From: Ustulina deusta
Lineage: Eukaryota > Ascomycota > Sordariomycetes > Xylariales > Xylariaceae
Reading direction: 5' to 3'
NCBI GenBank assembly: GCA_023159155.1
Contig: JAJNNX010000088.1
Coordinates: forward strand, 1-64,000
Length of the DNA stretch: 64,000 bases
The notes under the pieces: model-generated
Databases searched by the model: none
What the model saw: only the letters and a program-made list of their open reading frames with translations
Told to the model about the DNA's origin: nothing
Position numbers and translations under genes: made by a program
Shown: piece after piece, positions 40,109 to 50,233 of the stretch
Position numbering within the stretch: position 1 is the first letter of the stretch
Layout: each line of letters begins with the position of its first letter

Positions 40109-42131
40109 GCTGTTTGTTCTCTGACGGTTGGGAAAGAGGGCTGGTGGAGGCGTCGGATGCGGAGAAGTCCAAAGCTCTGTTGGGCACGCGGAGTTCCTAC
40201 TACTGCCGAGAACAGGAGAGAAGTCGGCGTTTATTTATATCGTGTTCAATGACACTTGTTGGCCATGTTCATAGTCGCAAGAAGGACGTCGTCCAATGAC
40301 GAAACCGAGACATTAAGCTGGGGTTCCCCTCAGAATATCAGATCCACTAAAATCGGAACATTGTACTGGATATGTGACGGAATATGCGGCCATGATCGAA
40401 CTATCGATGTCAAGTGTGACGATGTACGCGCTCGGTTGGAGGCAAGCTGGAAGCTAAGCCGCTTCGTCATGCGTAGCATTGTGGTTGGATTGCTCGGCCA
40501 TAGCCCTCGGCCACACCCAACCATACCTACAAGGTCCGAACTTGTCCCGGAGCTCCGAGCGGAGATAAACCCAGGCTGTTGGTTGGTCGAGCTCGAGAAC
40601 ATATGATCGCCTAGATCAATCATCCAATCCAGTGACTATCAGTTGGGGTATTCATGTGTTCTCGAATTGTCGATTATTGGGGGAGATTACTATCGAGGGA
40701 TTGGATCATGGCCTAGGCATTCTACATGTATTCCGTGCCTTGAGGTCCGCCCTCTCAACCCCTTTACGGGTACTCCGGCTACACCCTTGAATTCACCAGT
40801 AGGGGGGAGTTGGGATAGAGAGAGGGGATGAGAGCTGTTTTCGGGATCGGAATAGAAGCGAGAGCCCGGATGGGAGAATGCGGCGGAATTGAATGCTTTC
40901 GCGTCTTCCGGGTCCCCGACCGGTAACTACCACCGGGGGTGGTATGGGAGCATGGCAGATATTAGGCGATACTTCATCAACCTGCTTTTTTTGGGTTGCC
41001 GCTCTTAATTCGTCGGCCGTAGCGAATGGTCTTAGTGCCCGCATGGCGGATTCCACCCAGTTGAATTCCGTTCCGAGTCTTCAAGTTGCTTGAAATCTTT
41101 CCGGTTCACCTTTAAGGGTTGCTTTAGAGAATGCGGGAAAAAGAAAAAGAGGGAAGCTTCGCAATATTTCGTGAAATCGTCAGATCCACTCGCAATTCTG
41201 TTACTACCCTTTAAGTCACGCATGTCAAACATCAGCAGAAAATTATGTACGATCCTTTAGTCCTCTGCCTCAAAGGCACAGCCGTGGGGACTTCGAATTA
41301 AATCCACAGAAACTGTCCGTTCTGCTCCGCAGGGTTTACTGAAATTATAGAAATGCAACAAGACGTGGCAATTCACCTCGTCTGATTAGCACTATTTGGC
41401 TTTGCCCCGGTAGGCAATGGCTCCCACAGTGACAATGAATCAATAAGCCATCTGATAGTCACTAGCCCTAGCAGCGCGGACGCAGCGAATTAATCAATAA
41501 CGACTTCTGGCTCAAGCACGGCGAGAGATCCCGTGAAACTGCTATGAGCCCCAAGGCTGACTGCAAAGGACCCCAAAGGATACCCTATGATGCACTCGAA
41601 ATAGGGAGCCTGGTCTTTGAAACAAATGGAATGAGAGGCTTGCCTTCTACAACAGCGGAAAATCCAGCGTTCCCGTTCTAGTTCAAACTCAATGACGAAG
41701 ACAATAATATACCACTGTTAATGTCCTTTCTTGAATGCCATTACAGTCTAGAGTCAGGACCCGAATCCCTGATATGCGTCCCGATTACAGCTGAGCTGGG
41801 TGCGTCGCCGAGAAAATAACGCGACACTTACTTCCAAGCGCCTTTATCCAGATATTGGACTTGGAAAAGATCCTAAATAAGGACACTCAAAGTACCGATC
41901 ATTGCTGGGTCTTGCAGGTGGCAGAGGCTAGTTGAGGTCCTTGTTTTACATCGAAATGATCGTTGATACGCGATGCCGAGGTGAGATGACTAAGCTAAAG
42001 CCGTCTAGCATTAACCTTACCGCTAATCCTAGGGTATGGTGGGCCTACCTGTAGTTGAAATGCCCAGCATTAGCACACGCTACTCGGGAAACGAAAAAAA
42101 AGGGGTTGAAAAAAAAAGAAAAAAAGAAAAC
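40109..42131. other. 2-kb intergenic region
   Basis: It contains the monooxygenase promoter at its left end. There are no convincing ORFs; the longest (40256-40606) has no recognisable domain. A small hairpin (ACCACC facing GGTGGT) lies at 40929-40943. An A-rich stretch at 42090-42130 reads on the minus strand as T runs that end tRNA-Asn transcription. Confidence 0.5.
42127..42130 (-). terminator. Pol III terminator of tRNA-Asn
   Basis: Four T residues on the minus strand begin two bases after the discriminator, with longer T runs further downstream, as expected for RNA polymerase III termination. Confidence 0.6.
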
Positions 42132-42255
42132 CTCCCCGGGAAAGGCTCGAACTTTCAACCTCCTGATTAACAGTCACTGTCATATTGTTAGAAAACAACA
42201 TTGTATATCATCATGGTATAACTTACGACGCGCTAGCCAATTGCGCCACCGAGGA
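42132..42255 (-). tRNA. trnN-GUU: tRNA-Asn(GTT) with a 50-nt insert in the anticodon stem
   Basis: On the minus strand the acceptor TCCTCGG (42255-42249) pairs with CCGGGGA (42139-42133). The D arm is GCGC/GCGC, and the T arm is GAAAG-TTCGAGC-CTTTC. The anticodon loop is CTGTTAA (GTT, Asn). The anticodon stem closes as TCTGA/TCAGG only if 50 nt (42177-42226) are removed after position 28 of the tRNA. The result is a flawless 74-nt cloverleaf including discriminator. The insert begins GTAAGT, ends ACAG and contains TTTCTAAC 10-17 nt before its end, the hallmarks of a spliceosomal intron in this genome. Eukaryotic tRNA introns normally follow position 37. A and B boxes and a T-run terminator are intact, so the gene looks transcribable. 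The alternative is a dead tRNA copy with a chance insertion. Confidence 0.8.
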
Positions 42256-42545
42256 TAATTTGTGACGGTTAAACTTTCGCCTACATAATGTCAAACAAAT
42301 AGAGCAATACAACCCTATAAAATACTACCTAGCCGCTGCCCCGCTAAATACTTCCGTTATCGCTAGATATTATTAGCTGGCTAAAATAGGCCTTACCTAC
42401 CTAGGTACATTAGCCCTGCGTAGCCCAGGTAGTTAGTGAACTTATCTAGCTTTTGTTCATGCCGAAATTTAAAAATTTGCCTGAATTGACCTAGACAACG
42501 CTATTCTATTTTATTGGCACATTTTAGTCGCAACGAAATTCAGCA

Positions 42546-42627
42546 TCTCGATTGGTCTAGTGGTGAGGATACCTGCTTGTCATGAAACAATTCGCAGGTG
42601 GCCGGGGTTCGATTCCCCGATCGAGAG
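42546..42627 (+). tRNA. trnD-GUC: tRNA-Asp(GTC) with a 10-nt intron
   Basis: The acceptor TCTCGAT (42546-42552) pairs with ATCGAGA (42620-42626). The T arm is CCGGG-GTTCGAT-TCCCCG type, and the anticodon stem is CCTGC/GCAGG. The loop is 17 nt; removing 10 nt (about 42582-42591) after the base 3' of the anticodon leaves TTGTCAC, the standard Asp loop. That is the canonical position for a tRNA intron. T runs from 42651 provide termination. The body also resembles fungal tRNA-Glu, but no Glu anticodon fits the loop. Confidence 0.75.
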
Positions 42628-42966
42628 AAATGTAAAGCAATCGTTTCCTGGTTTTTTTTTTGGTTTTTTGGTTTTATTTTTTCTTCTGTTTCTATTTTTG
42701 TTTATTAATATATACCATACCCCCTTCAAATACTTCAATAACTAAAAGGAAATATAAACCTCAATATAATTCACAAACTGTTAGCTAGCAGAGTATTACT
42801 TTATCCTTAAGCGAGCAACTTAGTTCTAATATCCAAGCTGAGATTTTACATCACTATACTTTCTCTTCTACAACTAACACTTCATGCCAGCACCCTTGAA
42901 TATTCCATTCCACATATTGAAACCCAAAAATCGCATTCGGAGGGAAATATTAATCTACAACGCAGC
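42628..42966. other. intergenic, T-rich terminator region
   Basis: It contains the Pol III terminator T runs of tRNA-Asp (about 42651-42685) and the 3' flank of the acetyltransferase gene. Nothing else is recognised. Confidence 0.6.
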
Positions 42967-43718
42967 CTAGATTACATCCGACGCTTTATCCTTCAACACC
43001 ATCCTTGAGATCCTAAACACTCCGTATCCGCTCAATGACGCTGCCCAGTTCCTCAAATCTAAGTCCGCGTTCTTCGTATCTTTAAAGCCACGGTTGGCAA
43101 AGAAATCGTGATTATTGGGCTCGGAGCACATGGTGAGGGGTAGTTTGGCATCCATAGCAGCTTCTTGCGCGATCTGCAACAACCAAGAGCCTATTCCCTG
43201 TCTTCGGCTGGATGGCTCGACGTACAAATGTGTCAATTCTGAGAGAGGAAACGATCGTTAAAACGTGAACTAGCCGATTGACGTTTCGACCACAGGGATC
43301 TCTTACCGATATACTCGTCTGTGTCAAAATTTGGCTCAAGGCTCTTGGCTGCATTCATTGCCGCCCAGTACACCTCGGGGGCAAATCCAACTGGAACTTC
43401 GTTTTTCGTCTGCTCTTCCTTTTTTCTAGCGGCAGGCTTATCATTTTCTGCAAAGCGTGACGCCTTTTTCGTGTAGAACAGATGAGCCACAGGCTGTCCA
43501 GAGGTATGATTGATCACTTTTAAAGACGTGGTTTGCGGGTTTGATACTCCGCCTTCGATCGCCCGGGTATAGTGCGCTTTCTGGAGTGGGAAGTTTGGCC
43601 AATCATGAACAAGGAATCGGTTGATCGCCAATTGAAGTTTTGAGTTTTGGAGAAAAGTGCCGATGGTGGGGATATCATCCTTGGTGATAGGTACAACTGA
43701 ATGATTAGGAATAGGCAT
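42967..43718 (-). CDS. GNAT-family N-acetyltransferase (2 exons)
   Basis: Predicted 227-residue acetyl-CoA-dependent acetyltransferase. Minus-strand exons are 43718-43307 and 43238-42967, with a 68-nt intron (donor GTAAGA, acceptor CTCAG). The motif A region reads ELTHLYVEPSSRRQGIGSWLL at residues 138-158, with the acetyl-CoA pyrophosphate loop RRQGIG at 149-154. It is followed by EPNNHDFFANRGF, matching motif B. The N-terminal half carries a Lys/Glu-rich stretch (about residues 93-108). There is no signal peptide, so it is probably cytosolic or nuclear. It belongs to the small single-domain fungal GNATs whose substrate (amine, peptide or toxin analogue) cannot be told from sequence. Confidence 0.8.
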
Positions 43719-45680
43719 GATTCGATGTGATTATGACTATTCTTGGAGCTCTCTAAGGGATACTAGGGGAGATAAAAAAAACTCAAATACCTAAATTCCT
43801 GCGAATACTATCAATTTATATACATCTGAATAGGCAACAGGATAATTAAAAGAAGCTATTGCGTATGTTCGAGAAGTTGCCTAACGATGATGTTGATGCT
43901 GACTACAGAATCAGGCACCGGTTTAGTTTTAGGGGAGCGAATGCCTAACATGTAAATTAGGCAAACCTAGAAGGAAAAAGGAGGGGGGTGCACTACTCAT
44001 CTCAGATTAAAATGTTACATAGTGTTCTTTTTATTATGACATGGTTTTGGTTCCGGGGTTGTTGGGTGGTCACTGAGCTGGTATCATAGCTATTCCAACA
44101 CCTATACCACACGAGCTACGGATGGAAACAACACAAATATTACATACAAACGTTGAAGTGAGAAAGAGAGAGAGAGTGTATTAACGTCTATCCTAGGGAG
44201 CTAACACTAATTTATAGCGATTTAGGCGCTAGGCCTATGCACCTAGTCGGTACTAGTTTTTTACGTAACTTTATTAGATTTATGTTTAGATAAACAGCGG
44301 GGTTCCGTGTTTGCTAATAAATAAGATAACTAAAAAAAAAGTTAGGTAGCGTTCTAGGCTAGGTTTATAGAAGTATTATAGCGTTTCTAAAAGCTGTAGT
44401 GTTTTTTAGCTACTTTTATACCGAAAAAGGCTTGTTTGACTGCTACAACTAGCGCCAAGCGCAAGTAGTTTAGCAGTTTGTTGCGTTAGAGGTTATAATC
44501 AAACATATAACCCTAGTTTATTTTTTTGCTACAAAAATAAGTTTTTATTTTGTTAAAAAAATGTTTAAACTTTCTATAGTAAGTAGTAAAGTGCTTATAG
44601 CTAGTTTTTTCGGTAATAAGTCTGCGGTAAGATTTGCAGGGAAGATCGAACTTTTTTATGTTCTTAGAGCGCTTAGGCCAATTAAAGCCTAAAGCTTTAT
44701 ATAAGTTTGGTTAGTTAGTAAACTACTATATCTAGTTATACCGGTCCGCTTTTTTTCGGGCTAAACGTTTAGCATACACATATAAAGGTTTATTGCTTCG
44801 GAAGGAGTGTACGGGGGGAAATGGCTAGCGTAACAGAAAGCTAGCCATTCTATTGGCTTTTTTGTTGCCCAAGATCCCGCAGTGTCCGGGAGACTAGTGG
44901 AGGTAGACCCTGCTCCGGATGCTGGCTGCAACGTCGCAGAACTCTTTAAATCTATGGTTCGAGCTAATTGGAGAGCCGTTAAGAAGGCTCCTAAGCACCT
45001 ACAAACGTTGAAGTGTTGGTATGGAAGCCTCCAAGGCTGGGAGTTCTGGCATGCTGAATTGGAGTCTCCTATACCAGGTCTGCCCCACAGGGGATCACTA
45101 TCTAAACTCGATCCCGCAATACCCATCGAACAAGAGAGGTAAAAGAAGTGCAAAAACAAATAATTCAAACAGTTACTATTAATATTAATGCTTCTTAATA
45201 AACTCAAGTCGTGCTCTCCTTAAAACAACTGAATTGGCATTGTTAATAGAAGGCAAGAGATATAGTACATAGTGTGGCAATAAAACGAGCTCTTTACGGT
45301 TGATTTTAACGGGGAAACGGTGGATAATGGCCGCATCGTTTAATATTGTACGGATACGGAATACGAAAAACACTATGTCGCCCAAGGGGCGTATTTAACT
45401 AACCAATCAGCGCGGGCACTTCCGACAAGCCGCCTCTCTCCCCGAGACCTATATTTAGCCAGGGCTATGTACCCACTACCAACAGCTGACCGCCTGCCCA
45501 ACCTGTCACCGCTGTGTACATATGTTTATCCGTCGCCGCCTTCGGACTGCTTGCCAACCGTCATTAAGAACCGTCACTTATTCCGATAGTTTCCTACTCC
45601 AGATATAGCCTATCGCGCCACTTTGGGTTCACGACAACGACCGACCGAGACGTCCACACGAGAACATGTGACCGCGCGAG
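43719..45680. other. transposon-relic intergenic region
   Basis: It contains the acetyltransferase promoter and an (AG)n run at 44161-44178. The stretch 44260-44760 shows partial RIP-like AT enrichment. A 16-base perfect direct repeat, TACAAACGTTGAAGTG, occurs at 44145-44160 and 45000-45015, bracketing 839 bases that may be an inserted element. ORFs at 44761-45207 and 44882-45142 lie on opposite strands of the same DNA with no recognisable domain. Confidence 0.4.
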
Positions 45681-45681
45681 C

Positions 45682-45917
45682 TCCAAAAAAGTCCAGGTCG
45701 GCATCCGCATCGCTAAGACGGTGATCGAGGCCGTCAAGAAGGCTTCGCAGGCCACCCCAGGCGACCGCCAGCGCGCCGTCGAGAAGAACGACGAGAATAT
45801 AAGTACGGCGACGCGGTCCTGAGAGAGTTCCCCGCCATCTCCCCAGACAACTTGGTCGCTGTCATGCAGCTGACAAGACTGCGAGATGGTCGCATAAGAC
45901 GGTGGAGAGCACTGTAA
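45682..45917 (+). pseudogene. frameshifted fragment of an unknown gene
   Basis: Codon-like sequence starting at 45682 reads VQVGIRIAKTVIEAVKKASQ and then a charged segment. It hits a frame break near 45800 and resumes in another frame as KYGDAVLREFPAISPDNLVA. No start codon, and neighbouring frames are closed. The mixture of good codon usage and frame break suggests a dead gene piece; the family was not recognised. Confidence 0.35.
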
Positions 45918-46607
45918 AGAGTCAACTGGATGGATGGTATATTGAACGCCTTGGGAGAGTCACTACTTCTCGACACTCTAGGTGCAACGGCGTGAGAGGT
46001 CTCCTACTACGTATTCCGCACATAGTCCACATATCCCCGGAGCTCCCAAGTCAAACCCGAAGGCGCGCGTGTTATCATGCCGTGTCCGTTGGCCCCGCCA
46101 TGCGGGTTCGTGTTCGGCTGGTTGGTGTGAGGGTATTCGGAGGTCGTCCCCTTACGAGGGAGGGCCGCTGGGGTAGTCGTTGACGGCTCGTGCGAGCGAT
46201 GAGCCGTGGTCGTTCGACGTCGTATTCGCCGCGTTCATTGGATCGCGTACAGCCTTCTCGAGCGTGTGGGCGCTCCCGTAACCAGAATACGACTCCTCGT
46301 CGTCGCTGCAGTCGTTAAATCTCATGGCGAGATGGCGAGGTTTGCGTGGTTTTTCGCGGTAAAACTCCTCGAGTGTAATATCTGACCTCCCATGCTGTGC
46401 TGCGGGCCTGTGTACTAGGACGCTTGTTTGGGAGGCTTGGAAAGGTCGACTTGGGTTCCTCCAAGTAACCGCAAAGTTTTGGGACTAAGCTCCGCCTTCC
46501 GGTTCGGGTCGCCGAAATTCTCTGCCTTGTGTTAGCCTCACTCGCTAAGGATGATATCTTGCACGATCGGCAAGGAATGGGCCATAACTGTCTTACCTCG
46601 GAGCGAG
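45918..46607. other. GC-rich intergenic region, nothing identified
   Basis: An unusually CG-dinucleotide-rich stretch (46060-46320) contrasts with the RIP blocks, so this DNA has not been mutated. Short overlapping ORFs have no recognisable domain. Confidence 0.4.
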
Positions 46608-46796
46608 CTAGTTATCCCATCCTAATTCCTGTGACAACTTTTCGCCTAGAATTCCCGGCCCAATATGGGTGTGTTCTTCTGGTGATTCCTCGTCAAACCA
46701 AGTAGGCCGGGCTAAAAAGAAAACAAAAATGGCCGTAATGGTGTAAAATGACATGAAATAGACCAGCCAAAATAGACATCGGAGGAACCAGGGCAC
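46608..46796 (-). CDS. possible exon of a small membrane protein
   Basis: A 62-residue ORF has one strongly hydrophobic segment (about residues 5-28, FLRCLFWLVYFMSFYTITAI) and an acidic tail ending LGEKLSQELGWDN. The upstream sequence to 47044 is UTR-like, and alternative splicing could join it. The pyrimidine-rich TTTTCTTTTTAG at 46710-46721 on the minus strand also looks like an acceptor that would remove the hydrophobic part. It is not recognised as a known family. Confidence 0.2.
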   Translation of the reverse strand: MPWFLRCLFWLVYFMSFYTITAIFVFFLARPTWFDEESPEEHTHIGPGILGEKLSQELGWDN

Positions 46797-47170
46797 GATA
46801 TAAATCGTGGGACAAAAAATAAAAAACGATTGGGCAAACCAAAAGTTTAGAAGCCAAGATAAAGCCCGGCTTCCAGCATCGCAGACACGTCCGGGAACTT
46901 TTCATCGTAACGAGGTTGACATAAATTGAAATTTCGCAAATGTCGGTGGGAATGGAATAGGAACTTGTATTTGTCCTGAGGTAGGTAAGAGGTATTGGTC
47001 AGTAGTGTGTAGTGTGTGTGCGTGGAAAAGGAAATTTGAATCAAGGGAGGCTGGAAGCTTTAAATATATGGGATTCCGGTCTTCGGAGAAACCAAATCGC
47101 AGTCCTGTTGAAATAAATCATCGACTATGGCTTTAGGTTCATATGGTTTGGTTATGGGCCAAACGCAAAT

Positions 47171-47509
47171 TTATGTGCGCAAATTAGTGATCGAAAAGAC
47201 TTTTGTACTAATCGTAAACTTAGATGCTTCCTCATGCGCAGTATCTTGACAACTGGTCTGATTGCCGCAGCATCCAACCGCAGTGGCCATGCTTTCTGCA
47301 ACCCACCACGTAGGTGTGCATTTAGGAACGCTTAGTACATAGAGTGTATGAATGATGTCGCCATTCTCTTGAGATATGCGGGAGGGCGGCGCAAAGTATG
47401 TCAGATGGTTTACAGGGAGTAGGATCATGCCGCCCGTGTACATCCTCAAACCCGCGATCCCGTAGATAGCGCGGCCAAAAATGAGGTCATTTTGGGGGTG
47501 TAAGTGCAT
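47171..47509 (-). CDS. hypothetical ORF, 112 codons
   Basis: This ATG-initiated ORF lies 215 bases beyond the 3' end of the serine hydrolase gene on the same strand. It has a Cys-containing segment (CTPTWWVAESMATAVGCCGN) but no signal peptide or recognisable domain. It may be a relic or chance ORF. Confidence 0.2.
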   Translation of the reverse strand: MHLHPQNDLIFGRAIYGIAGLRMYTGGMILLPVNHLTYFAPPSRISQENGDIIHTLYVLSVPKCTPTWWVAESMATAVGCCGNQTSCQDTAHEEASKFTISTKVFSITNLRT

Positions 47510-47723
47510 ACTTCGGTTCCTGCAGCTCTTCGAACACCTACCACACGGAGGGATCCCTGACCAAGATAGCCAATGGTAAGACGGTATAGGAGTTCAGGTA
47601 AGGGAACCAATTAGTCCCTATCACATTATGCAGAACGAGGATTCCCTCCTTTGGGTAAGTACCTCTGCCATCAGTCGCTCACAAAGCTTCAGTTGTTGGT
47701 CGCAAGTGAATGTAACTGTATGC

Positions 47724-49055
47724 TTAGAGGGGAAATGAAATATTCCTTCCGAGTGCTGTTGCAACCCACGCACCGAGCGTCTCCCTCACGATATTATTGC
47801 TTGACCAGTTCCGCGAAGGATGGACTCTGTTAGAAAAGTGCAGGAACAGCGTATTGCTAGCTCGATCAACGACCAGCGACGTGCCTGTGTATCCTGTATG
47901 GCTAGCCGAGAGCAGATTGGCCATTGGACCAGCAGTGTAATACTGGTTCAGCTCGAATCCGACGCCGTGATACGCCGCAGCGCCGAAACGGGCATTGAAA
48001 TTGGTGAAGATGAGATCTACCGATTCCTCGGATAGGATGCGTTTGCCGCCATAGGTCCCGTTGTTTAGGATCATTTGACAAAAGCACGCTGTGTCCAGAA
48101 CAGTGGAGAACAGGCCGGCGTGACCAGAGACCCCGTTGAGACCCCATGCGTTCTCGTCGTGGACGGTACCACGGACTGGCTGAGGTCGGTTTGGTTCTTC
48201 ATCGCCGAGAATGGTTGTCTGGAATTCCTCGGTGGCCATTCGATCGTAGAAGGGGAACTCTGGACCTTCAATGTTGCCACGATTGAAGAAGGTATCCTCC
48301 AATCCCATCACTGAGGTGTATTCGTAGATGACATCGTCGAGCCGCTTGCCGGTAACCTCCTCAATAACGAGCATCAGCGTCATATAGTTGAGATCTGAGT
48401 ACAAATAAGCAGAGCCTGGAGCATTCTGGAGAGTCTCATTCAGAATCTGCTGAACGCGCGACTCGTACGTCGGGTAATTAGGCATCCACAAACCAATTAC
48501 CGGGTCTGCCGGGAAACCGCTGGTGTGCGTCATAAGCTGCAGAATGGTGATGTTCTCCTTGCCGTTTATACCAAATGTTGGGAGATAGGCGACTACTGTG
48601 TCGTTGAGACTGATTAATCCCTGGTCGATGCAACGGAGGCCCGCTACAGTAGTGTACAGTTTAGTTAAGCTAGCCATGTCGTAGATTGTGTCAATAGTTG
48701 CATCCTCTCTCTGGTTTGGTGGGAGCATGGTGCCTGTGGAGCCGTTGACGGCAGCCCAAATATTACGCTTCCCAAATGCGAAGTGGCTCACAATCACGCC
48801 GTTACGTGCAATAAGAGTTACACCACCAGGCTCAATGGGGACGACCTGGTTAGACGTTTTACCCCCCCAGTTTCTCGCCTCTGTGAAATGCGTGAGGTTG
48901 GCAACCATGTCCTCTAGAGGTTGGGATAACATGCCAACGGACTCGGGTGTACCATATCGCAGAACATCTTGCTGGAAAGTGGCCTTTGCTTGCGAGAGGA
49001 CTGTCGAGACCAGGATAACAGCAGCGATAGAAAGGTTCCTACTGATTGAAAGCAT
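47724..49055 (-). CDS. secreted serine hydrolase, beta-lactamase/S12 family (AmiE/YfeW-like)
   Basis: A 443-residue, intronless, PF00144-fold enzyme. Residues 1-25 are a signal peptide ending SQAKA, so it should be secreted. Catalytic motifs are SLTK at 129-132 (nucleophile Ser and general-base Lys), YSD at 219-221 (YxN equivalent) and HTG at 386-388. Diagnostic surrounding text includes TIYDMASLTK, FGINGKENITILQLMTHTSG, HDENA at 299-303 and GHAGLFST at 311-318. As I recall the families, these match the subgroup containing Bacillus AmiE/YbbE, enterobacterial YfeW and GH3-linked serine hydrolases, which process muropeptides, more than lactonase or esterase branches. In bacteria this subgroup is often encoded beside murQ. 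Here a MurQ fusion lies 5.7 kb away on the same strand. The single exon is compatible with, but does not prove, bacterial ancestry. Confidence 0.85.
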   Translation of the reverse strand: MLSISRNLSIAAVILVSTVLSQAKATFQQDVLRYGTPESVGMLSQPLEDMVANLTHFTEARNWGGKTSNQVVPIEPGGVTLIARNGVIVSHFAFGKRNIWAAVNGSTGTMLPPNQREDATIDTIYDMASLTKLYTTVAGLRCIDQGLISLNDTVVAYLPTFGINGKENITILQLMTHTSGFPADPVIGLWMPNYPTYESRVQQILNETLQNAPGSAYLYSDLNYMTLMLVIEEVTGKRLDDVIYEYTSVMGLEDTFFNRGNIEGPEFPFYDRMATEEFQTTILGDEEPNRPQPVRGTVHDENAWGLNGVSGHAGLFSTVLDTACFCQMILNNGTYGGKRILSEESVDLIFTNFNARFGAAAYHGVGFELNQYYTAGPMANLLSASHTGYTGTSLVVDRASNTLFLHFSNRVHPSRNWSSNNIVRETLGAWVATALGRNISFPL

Positions 49056-49904
49056 TGTGGGAAGGAGACGCGACTATGATGTGGGGGAAAACTTGCCTAG
49101 AGGAATGGCAACGTCGAGATAGTCATGTAGGAACCGCCGAAGCCGGGAAGCGAAGCTCCATATAGCACTAATTAGCCTAGCTGCGTTGAATACCTCGTTG
49201 AGATATGCGACGATACTAACACTATTGTGCAGGTGTGAAATCCCTTCACGTGGCAACTCGTTTACTTCATTTGGAAGGTGATTGATCGCCAGATAGCTAA
49301 GAGGAGGGGCATGCAATGTTACATCAACGTAATTGTGGACTGTGGGCAAAAAAAGAAGAAGGAGAGAAAAGGGCAGAGTGTTTTACTTGTGATTATATCC
49401 TCCTAGTAGTTGACTTTCAAAATGGAATTATTTGTTTGCCTTCGCCATGTAGGCTGAACCTCCCTAGGATGCAAGTCATTCCGCCTCGTAATGAGCCTAT
49501 GCCGCTTGCTCTTTCGCGATAAAGTCATTAGCGGTGTTACCTCTTTGGGAAAACGTCGACGATCGTGTGGCAACCGTTCCGGAGTCACTTTCCACGGCAC
49601 AAGATATGCGAAGAGTCCTTCACAGTCGAGAAGGTAGGCTTGCCAAAAAGACATTGTGTTTTCCTATAGAGTCGCGCGGGTCAGGAAACGACCTGGTATT
49701 GAATTAGAGTAAGTGGTCTTGAGGCTAAGGAAAGTAAGTTCAGCCACCTAGATGGTGGCTGAACAGTTGAAAAAAAAAAGCCGTTCAATAGCAAAAAGGA
49801 GAGAAAGAGCACCACGATAGTTACATTCCTTTTCCGCAGTTATCGCGTTCAATTAAGTTATTTTCTGCTATGATCGTCTAGTCTGCCAAGTAAAATTACG
49901 TATT

Positions 49905-50233
49905 CATGCTAGGAAGTGTAGGAGCAGCCTATCTCCTGGTATAACGGGAACCTGAGTGTCAGAGGCGGATGTCCCAGAGTGAAGGTACGTCACAGGTAGG
50001 TCACTAATAGGTAGAAGTGTATGGGTAAGGGCTCAATATCATTGATTCCTGATCTCTCTTTTCCTAGTATTTTGGGGGGAAAGTCAGTCCTTTATATAGA
50101 CATATCCTATAGGACAAGCCTACCCGGGTAGCTTCTATCCTTCTGTGGCCCTGGTCCCTAACACTGAGTATCCTATATGCTAGGGCTTACCCACATTGTC
50201 CACTTCAGAATGTAGCAATCGAAATGATCATGG
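49905..50233 (+). repeat. dispersed repeat, copy with 39-nt hairpin head
   Basis: It begins with the 39-nt hairpin (49905-49943; inner stem TAGG/CCTA, outer arms TGCTAGGA / TCCTGGTA). It ends with TTGTCCACTTCAGAATGTAGCAATCG-like sequence shared with the copy at 51201-51426. The middle differs in length and content. Probably a small non-autonomous mobile element. Confidence 0.5.

Noticed and set aside
44040..44120. tRNA-like sequence with possible A-box text on the minus strand
   Set aside because: No acceptor or T-arm pairing could be formed and no B box was found.
44761..45207. ORFs of 148 (-) and 86 (+) codons
   Set aside because: They occupy the same DNA on opposite strands next to relic sequence, without recognisable features.
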